Assembly: GCA_016649675.1 (NCBI GenBank)
Contig: JAENXG010000053.1
Coordinates: 1 to 11,566, forward strand
Origin: Methyloceanibacter sp.
GTDB lineage: Bacteria; Pseudomonadota; Alphaproteobacteria; Rhizobiales; Methyloligellaceae
Direction: 5' to 3'
Length of the DNA: 11,566 nucleotides
Each line of letters begins with the position of its first letter. Positions within the stretch are counted from its first letter, which is position 1. A program made the translations under genes and the position numbers. This document shows, piece by piece, positions 1 through 5,366 of the stretch. The notes below the pieces were generated by a model, which ran no database searches, was not told the origin of the DNA, and worked only from the letters and a program-made list of their open reading frames with translations.

Positions 1-27
1 CTGATCCTGCATCAGGGCTTCGGCCAT
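1..27 (-). CDS. Start of an unidentified gene, cut by the left edge
   Basis: On the minus strand an ATG at 25-27 begins the reading frame MAEALMQDQ, which runs off the window. A purine-rich GGGGAGA lies a few bases upstream (about 32-38) and is a good ribosome binding site, so this is probably a real gene start. It follows the phosphoribulokinase gene in the same direction after a 69-bp gap with no terminator that I can see, so it is likely the third gene of the glpX-prk operon. Nine residues are not enough to name it. Transketolase, aldolase or another Calvin-type enzyme would fit the context, but that is only a guess from position. Confidence 0.5.
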
Positions 28-96
28 CGATTCTCCCCAGAATTGGGAAATGCTTACCGGCAACGCGAAAAGTTCACTAGCACGAGAACGCGTCGC

Positions 97-1023
97 CTAA
101 TAAGCGCGGACGCCCATCGCCGCTTTGACCGCGTGATAGCCGACGAGAAGCTGGCTCAGCGCCAGCGAGTGGCTCTTGGCGCCATTGGCGAGGTCGATGC
201 GACCGACCTGGTCGCGCAGATGCCCCGCCTCCGGGATGAGGTTCCACAGCAGATCTTCGATCCGCTCGGCCCTCTTGTCGGAGATATTGCCGTTGATCTC
301 AAGCACGTCGACGGGCTTGCCGTCCCGGTCGCGGGCGAGCTCGAGGTGCAATCCTGCGTTGCTGGACCCGTCGAACAGGGGGGTGAAGTCGGGATGGGGC
401 AGCGTCGGGCGGAGGATATGACGGACGTCGAGCTGGGTGTCTAAGCCGTTGGCGCCCTTCGGCCTCTGAAAACGGATGACGATGTCGGCAAAGGTGCGCT
501 GCGGGTGAATGAAGTTCGGGCTGTCTCCCTCCCGCCGCTCCAGCTGGGCGAGGACCTCTTCCCGCGTGTAGCCGCGCTTGGTCGTATCGCGGTGCACCTT
601 CCACTTCACCCTGAGCTCCTCCTCGGGATCGAGATAGATCTTCACGTCGTAGCAATCGCGCATGGCACGCGTGGTGTAGCCGAGCAAACCTTCGGCGATG
701 ACGAACTCCTTGGGCCTGACATATTCGGGGGATTCGAGCGTGCCGTGCCGATGATCGTACACGGGCTTCAGGATCGGCTCGCCGCCGCGCAAGAGCCGCA
801 AATGCTGCTCCAGCACGTCGACATAGTTGGCGCGGGGGTCGAGCGCCGAAAGCCCGGCGGCGGAGCGCTGCGCCCGGTCGTAGCGGTGGTAGTCGTCGGT
901 GCACATCACCGTGCAGTGCGCCTCGCCCAGAATTTGGGCGACGCCCGCCGACAGCGTCGTCTTACCCGACGCCGAATCACCCACGATGCCGAGGATGATC
1001 GGATGATCCACCCGCTTCGACAT
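97..1023 (-). CDS. prk: Phosphoribulokinase, class II (cyanobacterial/plant) type
   Basis: This predicted cytoplasmic kinase of 308 residues would phosphorylate ribulose 5-phosphate to ribulose 1,5-bisphosphate with ATP. The Walker A loop GDSASGKTT is at residues 15-23. CTDDYHRYDR at 41-50, LDPRAN at 61-66 and KPVYDHRHG at 86-94 resemble cyanobacterial phosphoribulokinase more than the Rhodobacter type. Two differences stand out. The first thioredoxin-regulated cysteine of the cyanobacterial enzyme (Cys19) is Ser19 here while Cys41 is kept, so that disulfide switch cannot form. The usual EGLH motif reads EGLL (111-114), losing a histidine linked to sugar-phosphate binding in the Rhodobacter enzyme. 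I chose ATG 1021-1023 because GGAG sits 5 bases upstream; a GTG at 1036-1038 would overlap the stronger SD-like sequence. It lies 30 bp after glpX, so it is probably co-transcribed. The family call is firm; exact substrate and role are less certain. Confidence 0.85.
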   Translation of the reverse strand: MSKRVDHPIILGIVGDSASGKTTLSAGVAQILGEAHCTVMCTDDYHRYDRAQRSAAGLSALDPRANYVDVLEQHLRLLRGGEPILKPVYDHRHGTLESPEYVRPKEFVIAEGLLGYTTRAMRDCYDVKIYLDPEEELRVKWKVHRDTTKRGYTREEVLAQLERREGDSPNFIHPQRTFADIVIRFQRPKGANGLDTQLDVRHILRPTLPHPDFTPLFDGSSNAGLHLELARDRDGKPVDVLEINGNISDKRAERIEDLLWNLIPEAGHLRDQVGRIDLANGAKSHSLALSQLLVGYHAVKAAMGVRAY

Positions 1024-1028
1024 GACTA

Positions 1029-1045
1029 CTCCAGGCACTCCTCCC
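1029..1045 (-). promoter_or_regulatory. Double Shine-Dalgarno region before prk
   Basis: Two SD-like stretches lie in the 30-bp glpX-prk gap on the minus strand: GGGAGGAG at 1038-1045 and GGAG at 1029-1032. The nearer one is 5 bases from ATG 1021-1023 and supports that start. The farther, stronger one is 14 bases away and runs into a GTG codon (1036-1038), too close to serve it. Confidence 0.5.
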
Positions 1046-1053
1046 GACCGGGT

Positions 1054-2049
1054 TTAAGCAACGTCGCGCGCAGCTATGCTCCCTAAGCGCTCGTTCGGCA
1101 TGTAGCTCGTCAAGATCTGCCGCTCGCCGGTCGCTCCCGTTATCATCATGGTCTGCACCTTATAATGGGACTTGGTACGCTCAACACCTTCGAGCATCAG
1201 GCCCGTGGTGATCCCGGTGGCGCAGAAAAACACGTTGCTCGACGCGATGATCTCATCGCAGCGGTACCACTTCGAGGTATCGATCCCGGCCTCCTTGACC
1301 GCCCTCGCCTCGGTTTGCAGCTGGGGATCGAGGCGGCCCAGGAACTCGCCGCCGATCGCCCTGATGGCGCATGCCGACATAACGCCCTCGGGCGTGCCGC
1401 CAGTTCCCATCAAGGCATCGATGCCCGAGCCGGGGATGGCGGCCATGAGCGCGCCGGCGACGTCGCCTGCAGGATAGAGAGCGACCCGCGCGCCCCTCGC
1501 CAAGATCCGGTCCACGAGCTCGCGGTGGCGCGGCTTCTCCAGCACGAAGACAGTGAGCTCTGAGACATCCTTGCCGAGAGCCTCGGCCAGCGTGGCGAGC
1601 TTCTTCTCCACCGGCCAGCCCGGGTCAATCTTGCCGCGGGCCGGAGCGCTGGTGACGAACTTCTCCATATAGAAGGCGGGGCCCGGATTCATCATGGCGC
1701 CGCGCGGGGCCACGGCCAGCACGGCAAGCGCATTGGTCTGGCCGCGCACCAGGTAGCTCGTGCCCTCCACCGGATCGACGGCGATGTCGGCCTTGAACGC
1801 CGCGGTTGGCCGGCCGAGTCGCTCGCCCCGTTGCGGCTGCGGCGCCTCGCCCCGCGGCGCTTCGCCGATCACGACCAGTGCATCGATATCGATCTCGGCA
1901 AGCGCGCTCCGCATGGCGTCGAGCGCGGCGCGGCCGGCGTCCTCGCTGTCGCCGCGCCCGATCCAGTTGAAGGCGGCGGTCGCCGCCCCCTCGGTGACGC
2001 GGCGGAGGGAAAAGACAAGCGCCGGATTGACCGGGCCCGGGGTCTCCAT
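1054..2049 (-). CDS. glpX: Class II fructose-1,6-bisphosphatase (GlpX family), divergent
   Basis: This predicted cytoplasmic phosphatase of 331 residues would hydrolyse fructose 1,6-bisphosphate and perhaps sedoheptulose 1,7-bisphosphate. The acidic residues that bind metal in E. coli GlpX are all recognisable: Asp34 (GRGDSED), Glu63 (VIGE), Asp92 and Glu95 (AVDPVEGT) and Glu221 (GGTPEGV). FYMEK (116-120) and KPRH (162-165) match substrate-contact motifs. The motif that usually reads VIGEGxxDEAP is VIGEAPRGEAP here, an unusual change next to a metal ligand, so this may be a specialised paralogue rather than the housekeeping enzyme. The start is fixed by AAGGAG 5 bases before ATG 2047-2049; the frame extends further upstream but without this support. 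It is followed by prk, consistent with a RuBP-regeneration operon, and preceded by a structured leader with a promoter-like sequence. Confidence 0.9.
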   Translation of the reverse strand: METPGPVNPALVFSLRRVTEGAATAAFNWIGRGDSEDAGRAALDAMRSALAEIDIDALVVIGEAPRGEAPQPQRGERLGRPTAAFKADIAVDPVEGTSYLVRGQTNALAVLAVAPRGAMMNPGPAFYMEKFVTSAPARGKIDPGWPVEKKLATLAEALGKDVSELTVFVLEKPRHRELVDRILARGARVALYPAGDVAGALMAAIPGSGIDALMGTGGTPEGVMSACAIRAIGGEFLGRLDPQLQTEARAVKEAGIDTSKWYRCDEIIASSNVFFCATGITTGLMLEGVERTKSHYKVQTMMITGATGERQILTSYMPNERLGSIAARDVA

Positions 2050-2054
2050 GACAG

Positions 2055-2060
2055 CTCCTT
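2055..2060 (-). promoter_or_regulatory. Shine-Dalgarno site of glpX
   Basis: AAGGAG on the minus strand, 5 bases before ATG 2047-2049. It decides the glpX start against an in-frame extension reaching back to about 2121, which would run through the inverted repeats of the leader. Confidence 0.75.
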
Positions 2061-2066
2061 CGAGGC

Positions 2067-2083
2067 CGTCCCGGCCAGGGACG
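2067..2083 (-). repeat. Perfect 6-bp inverted repeat in the glpX leader
   Basis: CGTCCC at 2067-2072 and GGGACG at 2078-2083 are exact inverted copies around a 5-base loop. The stem is very GC-rich and ends 6 bases before the glpX ribosome binding site, so it would form in the leader RNA close to the translation start. It is not followed by a T run and is not an intrinsic terminator. Confidence 0.5.
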
Positions 2084-2092
2084 AGGCAGGCG

Positions 2093-2111
2093 ATGGCCGA
2101 GGGTCGGCCAT
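2093..2111 (-). repeat. Perfect 8-bp inverted repeat in the glpX leader
   Basis: ATGGCCGA at 2093-2100 and TCGGCCAT at 2104-2111 are exact inverted copies separated by GGG. It lies downstream of the proposed promoter. It could be a dimeric regulator's operator or a leader hairpin, although a 3-base loop is tight. It shares the 7-mer GGGTCGG (plus strand, 2101-2107) with the palindrome at 2146-2159, which favours a DNA operator. Confidence 0.55.
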
Positions 2112-2139
2112 GACTGTGCAAACGCTTGGCGCACTATAC

Positions 2140-2169
2140 CTTATGGGTCGGAGCCGACCACACTTTCAA
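2140..2169 (-). promoter_or_regulatory. Putative glpX-prk promoter
   Basis: On the minus strand TTGAAA (2164-2169) is followed after an 18-bp spacer by CATAAG (2140-2145), matching the sigma-70 consensus at 5 of 6 and 4 of 6 bases. An alternative minus-10, TATAGT, lies at 2133-2138 but has no good minus-35. The palindrome at 2146-2159 fills most of the spacer. The transcript would have a leader of roughly 80-85 bases before glpX. Prediction by eye only. Confidence 0.4.
2146..2159. repeat. Palindrome in the promoter spacer (possible operator)
   Basis: GGTCGG (2146-2151) and CCGACC (2154-2159) are exact inverted copies around AG. Its position between the proposed minus-35 and minus-10 of glpX would let a bound protein block RNA polymerase, or remodel the promoter as MerR-type regulators do. 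No regulator gene is in the window. Confidence 0.5.
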
Positions 2170-2200
2170 GGGGTTAGGGCCAATCAACTTCGTGATCGAT

Positions 2201-3121
2201 TCAACGCGGCCTGAGCCGCGGGTCGAGCCCATCGCGCAAAGCGTCGCCGAGCAGGTTGACGGAGACGAGGAGGCCGATCAGCACCAGGCCCGGAATGACG
2301 GTCACCCACCAGGCGCCGGCGAAGATCAGGTCGTAGCCCGAGCGGATCAAGGTGCCGAGCGAAGGCTTGGTCACCGGCATGCCGAGGCCGAGAAAGGAAA
2401 GCGCCGCCTCGGCCATGATGGCGCCCGCGATCTGGGTCGTGCCCACCACGATCAGGGGCGAGAGGATGTTGGGCAGGATGTGGCGCCACACGACGCCGGG
2501 GCCGCTCCCCCCCAGCGCGCGGGCGGCGCGAACATAGTCCTTCGTAGCCTCGACCTGGGTCGCAGCCCTGGCGGTGCGCGCGAAATAGGGCCACTCGGCG
2601 AGGCCGATGACGAGCACGAGGAGCGGCACGGCCAAGTGGCTCAGGCTCTCTCCGCCAAGGCCGGCGCGGAACAGCGCGAGGGCGATAATGGCCAGCATCA
2701 GGGTCGAGAGCGAGAGCTGGATGTCGGCGGCCCGCGTGACGAGGCTGTCGGTTCTCCCGCCGACATAGCCTGCCAGCAGTCCCAAGGGCACGCCAATTGC
2801 GGCCTGGATCGCCACGGCCAGCACGCCCACGAGTAGCGAGATGCGCGTGCCGTAAAGGATGGCGCTGAACAGGTCGCGGCCTTGCGCGTCCGTGCCGAGC
2901 AGGAAGCGCTTGTCGCTTCCTTGCAGCCAGGACGGCGGAAGCTCGGCGTCGAGCACATCGAAGCTCGCGAGATCGAACGGGTTCTGCGGCGCAATGAGGG
3001 GCGCGAGCGCCACAGCGATAACGATGACGCCGAGCAAGGCCGCAGCGAGCGCCGCACCCGGCCGCTCGGCGGCAAGACCGAGCAGCGCACGCCGACCCGT
3101 TCGCAAGGCTTGCGCGCTCAT
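2201..3121 (-). CDS. ABC importer permease, DppC/OppC type
   Basis: This inner-membrane permease of 306 residues is predicted for a peptide/opine/nickel-type ABC importer. It has an N-terminal transmembrane helix (about 22-44) and the family motif LGTDAQGRD at 75-83. The inner-membrane domain has further helices and an EAA loop (about 195-223, with ARALGGSGPGVVWRHILPN) that docks the ATPase. LSFLGLG (241-247) and GDALRDGLDPRLR near the C-terminus are typical of DppC relatives. ATG 3119-3121 was chosen because it overlaps the stop of the upstream permease as ATGA, has GAGGGGA just upstream and begins a normal-length protein; the longer frame adds about 91 unsupported residues. Substrate cannot be read from the sequence. 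No ATPase gene follows: the next gene is glpX after 151 bp. Confidence 0.9.
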   Translation of the reverse strand: MSAQALRTGRRALLGLAAERPGAALAAALLGVIVIAVALAPLIAPQNPFDLASFDVLDAELPPSWLQGSDKRFLLGTDAQGRDLFSAILYGTRISLLVGVLAVAIQAAIGVPLGLLAGYVGGRTDSLVTRAADIQLSLSTLMLAIIALALFRAGLGGESLSHLAVPLLVLVIGLAEWPYFARTARAATQVEATKDYVRAARALGGSGPGVVWRHILPNILSPLIVVGTTQIAGAIMAEAALSFLGLGMPVTKPSLGTLIRSGYDLIFAGAWWVTVIPGLVLIGLLVSVNLLGDALRDGLDPRLRPR

Positions 3122-4110
3122 CGCGTCCCCTCGAGGCTGATGCGGGGATCGAGCATGAGACTCACGACATCGACGATCGTGTTGGTAATGACGAAGAGGA
3201 GGCCGACAAAGACGAGATAGGTGGTGATGAGCGGAATGTCGGCGCGGGTCACCGCCTCGAGGAAGAGGAAGCCCATGCCCGGCCATTGGAACACTGTTTC
3301 GGTCAAGAGCGTGTAGGCGATCAGCGTGCCGATCTGGAGCCCACCGACGGCAACGAGCGGAAGAAGCGCGTTGCGCAGCGCATGGGCAAACCACACCCTG
3401 AGCGGCGAGGCGCCCTTGGCGCGAGCGGTGCGCACATAGTCCTGACCAAGCTGGTCGAGCATGGCGCCACGCACCAGCCTGATGAAGAGCGGCAGCATGA
3501 TCGAGGACAGCGTGAGAGCCGGCAGGATGAGGTGCTTAAGCCCATCCAGGGTGAGAAACCCGCTCTCCCAGAAGCCAAGCCTGACCGTCTCGCCGCGGCC
3601 GAAGGCCGGAAGGAGGCCGAGCCAGACCGAGAAGATGGTGATGAGAAAAATGCCGGTGAGGAAGACCGGGATCGAGATGCCGAGAACGCTGAACCCCAAG
3701 ATGAGCCTCGCGCTGAGCGCGCGCGGTCGTACCGCGCAATAGACCCCGGCAGGGACCGACAGCAGGAGCACGATCAGGCTCGCCCCAAGCACGAGCTCGA
3801 AGCTTGCCGGAAATTTGGCGAGGACCACCTCAAGCGTCGACCGCTTGTAGATCATGGAGGTGCCGAGATCGCCCCTGACCGCGCCGCCGAGATAGCGCAC
3901 GAGCTGCACCGGCCAGGGCGCATCGAGGCCGAGCTCGTGGCGGAGCTTGTCCCGCTCGCTCTCAGGGACCGCCTCGCCCATGATCTCGCGCAAAGGATCG
4001 CCGAGGGCGGTGCGCACGGCAAACGCGATAATGAGGATCGCCAGCATCACGAGCATGGCTTGGGTGAGGCGCTTGCCAAGAAAGCCTAGCCCCGCGGCAA
4101 TCGCTCTCAT
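3118..4110 (-). CDS. ABC importer permease, DppB/OppB type
   Basis: This 330-residue inner-membrane permease is the partner of the DppC-like protein encoded just downstream, with which it shares a 4-bp ATGA overlap indicating translational coupling. The first membrane helix is at about 13-35 and is followed by the periplasmic loop typical of DppB (GDPLREIMGE at 37-46, and LGLDAPWPVQ at 60-69). The EAA loop is near 224-252 (ARAKGASPLRVWFAHALRNA). ETVFQWPGMG (271-280) and the C-terminal DPRI (321-324) are standard for the family, and length is normal. The start at 4108-4110 has only a weak ribosome binding site; it lies 24 bp after the membrane protein gene, so translation may depend on coupling. 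The binding protein 1.2 kb upstream is the obvious candidate partner, but the two are separated by unrelated genes. Confidence 0.9.
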   Translation of the reverse strand: MRAIAAGLGFLGKRLTQAMLVMLAILIIAFAVRTALGDPLREIMGEAVPESERDKLRHELGLDAPWPVQLVRYLGGAVRGDLGTSMIYKRSTLEVVLAKFPASFELVLGASLIVLLLSVPAGVYCAVRPRALSARLILGFSVLGISIPVFLTGIFLITIFSVWLGLLPAFGRGETVRLGFWESGFLTLDGLKHLILPALTLSSIMLPLFIRLVRGAMLDQLGQDYVRTARAKGASPLRVWFAHALRNALLPLVAVGGLQIGTLIAYTLLTETVFQWPGMGFLFLEAVTRADIPLITTYLVFVGLLFVITNTIVDVVSLMLDPRISLEGTR

Positions 4111-4134
4111 GGATCTGTCATGCCCGGTTGGGGC

Positions 4135-4767
4135 TCATGCTCTTGGCTGCGTGAGACCATAGGCGATGCTCGCCGCGACCGCAGCCTGCCAGGGCACGAA
4201 GAGAAGCGCGACCTGATCGAGGCTGGCAGCGGGATAGAGCAGGAGGCCGTAGAGAGCGCCGACGACCACGATCACCACCCAGCCTTGCGGGCGCCTGATG
4301 GCTTGCGCGGGGATGCCGCTGCCGAAGGCCGTCAGACCGGCGCCGATCGCCCCTCCGATCACGCCCGCCAGCACCCATCCCACGATCTCCCGGTTCGCCT
4401 TGGCGCCTTCGACGGTGCCGAACAGCTCGGAGCCTACGACGGCCGACATCACGTCGTTCGCCGTGTTGACCGCGGCGAGCCAGCCCATGAGCGTGAGCGC
4501 CATGGCAAGCAGGCATTTGCCGGGGTCCCGGTTTGTCCATAGCCACAGCATGACGGCCACGCCGGCCCCGAAGGCGATGCCGGCATGCAGCGGGATTCCT
4601 TCCGCGTTGATGAGGAGCTCGGGATCGTCGAGGCGGAGGTCCGGTAATGGCGAGGGCAAGCTCGAGATCAGGCCGGTGAGAAGGCCGACGCCGGCCATGA
4701 TGGTGACGGCGCGGGCCCTTGGCGGCGGCCTCGGCAAATTGTCGATCTTCAGGAAGTCCCACTTCAT
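4135..4767 (-). CDS. Six-helix membrane protein of unknown function
   Basis: I do not recognise this 210-residue protein. It has six likely transmembrane helices, at about 20-37, 61-78, 85-102, 128-148, 163-180 and 186-204, with glycine/alanine-rich stretches such as VLAGVIGGAIGAGLTAFGSG (132-151) in the fourth. The short N-terminus MKWDFLKIDN is followed by a proline/arginine segment, suggesting a cytoplasmic start. I chose ATG 4765-4767 because the frame before it has the odd composition of non-coding high-GC sequence and would start inside the proposed minus-35 box; the ribosome binding site here is weak. It lies 24 bp before the dppB-like permease and is probably in its operon, so an accessory role in transport is possible. 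The size and helix pattern would also suit a general integral membrane protein unrelated to transport. Confidence 0.7.
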   Translation of the reverse strand: MKWDFLKIDNLPRPPPRARAVTIMAGVGLLTGLISSLPSPLPDLRLDDPELLINAEGIPLHAGIAFGAGVAVMLWLWTNRDPGKCLLAMALTLMGWLAAVNTANDVMSAVVGSELFGTVEGAKANREIVGWVLAGVIGGAIGAGLTAFGSGIPAQAIRRPQGWVVIVVVGALYGLLLYPAASLDQVALLFVPWQAAVAASIAYGLTQPRA

Positions 4768-4884
4768 GGCCGATAGCGGGCAATTCCGAATGGGCCTTTG
4801 CCCGCGTGCCTCCCCCAGTCTGTGGCTCGCCTTTCGGCGTGCTCGGCTCCCCGTATCCCCTGGAGGCGCCGCCGCCTTGCGCCA

Positions 4885-4914
4885 ACTATACTTTACCCGC
4901 GTGCGCCTGACCAA
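4885..4914 (-). promoter_or_regulatory. Putative promoter of the membrane protein-permease operon
   Basis: On the minus strand TTGGTC (4909-4914), an 18-bp spacer and TATAGT (4885-4890) resemble a sigma-70 promoter. It would start transcription near 4878, leaving a leader of about 110 bases before ATG 4767. Such a start excludes the longest version of the frame. Prediction by eye. Confidence 0.4.
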
Positions 4915-4946
4915 CGCGGAACACTCCCCTTGGGCCCCCTTCCCGG

Positions 4947-4975
4947 CTGACCCACAAGCCTGTTTGTCCTAGTAT
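4947..4975 (+). promoter_or_regulatory. Putative promoter of the Kazal lipoprotein gene
   Basis: CTGACC (4947-4952), a 17-bp spacer and TAGTAT (4970-4975) each match the sigma-70 hexamers at 4 of 6 bases. Transcription from about 4982 would give a leader of roughly 30 bases, agreeing with the TTG start at 5011 and ruling out a start at 4975. It is divergent from the promoter at 4885-4914. Confidence 0.4.
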
Positions 4976-4996
4976 TGGACCCTTCAGCCTTGATCC

Positions 4997-5007
4997 GGAG
5001 GGAGAGG
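4997..5007 (+). promoter_or_regulatory. Shine-Dalgarno region deciding a TTG start
   Basis: GGAGGGAGAGG ends 3 bases before TTG 5011-5013; its core GGAGG is 9 bases away. This strong site supports a rare TTG start that places a lysine/arginine N-region directly before the lipoprotein signal helix. Confidence 0.65.
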
Positions 5008-5010
5008 TTT

Positions 5011-5316
5011 TTGCGCAAAATTCTACCGGCCTTGCTCGGCGTTGCGCTTCTCATGAGCTGCGGTGCCGACGGGCCAGGCGCCAAAGCCGAGCAATGCGCC
5101 GGCATCGCGGGCCTCTCCTGCAAAGACGATCAATGGTGCGATCTCCGGGCCGGCCTGTGCGAGACGCCCGATGCCGACGGCTCTTGCGTCAAGGTGCCGG
5201 AGGCCTGCCCTGCGATCTCCCAGCCGGTATGTGGCTGCGACGGCAAGACCTACGGCAATGACTGCGAGCGGCAGAGGGCCAAGGTCAGCAAGCGGCAGGA
5301 CCGCCCGTGCCCCTGA
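5011..5316 (+). CDS. Kazal-type serine protease inhibitor domain lipoprotein
   Basis: This small exported lipoprotein of 101 residues is likely anchored in the outer membrane. The N-terminus (M)RKILPALLGVALLMSC is a classic signal with lipobox LMSC; Cys17 would be lipidated, and residue +2 is Gly, so there is no Asp retention signal. The mature part has two cysteine modules. C29, C37, C43 and C50 (CAGIAGLSC...WCDLRAGLC) are the four-cysteine module often seen before bacterial Kazal domains. C59, C66, C74, C76, C85 and C100 form the Kazal core, with the hallmark PVCGCDGKTYGNDC at 72-85. Kazal domains inhibit serine proteases by inserting a reactive loop; here the loop would lie around residues 66-74 (CPAISQPVC), but the target is unknown. 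It stands alone on the plus strand between transporter genes and converges on the binding-protein gene, with 50 bp between the two stops. Confidence 0.85.
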   Translation: MRKILPALLGVALLMSCGADGPGAKAEQCAGIAGLSCKDDQWCDLRAGLCETPDADGSCVKVPEACPAISQPVCGCDGKTYGNDCERQRAKVSKRQDRPCP

Positions 5317-5366
5317 GGCCGCTTATGCCGCTCTTCGCGTGAGGCAGGCTAGCCCTTGCTCGCGCG

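Noticed and set aside
2126..2836. 236-codon plus-strand frame antisense to the DppC-like permease
   Set aside because: Rich in Glu, Arg, His and Gly, as expected for the reverse strand of a GC-rich membrane protein gene; no family features, no ribosome binding site.
3286..4089. 267-codon plus-strand frame antisense to the DppB-like permease
   Set aside because: Same reasoning: highly charged low-complexity product opposite a clearly coding permease.
4118..4885. 255-codon minus-strand frame overlapping the six-helix membrane protein
   Set aside because: Arg/Gly/His-rich shadow; the alternative frame gives six coherent membrane helices and a sensible stop just before the permease.
5317..5366. 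Possible bidirectional terminator between the Kazal gene and the binding protein
   Set aside because: GGCTAGCC and imperfect flanking pairs are present, but there is no stable stem with a loop and no T run on either strand.
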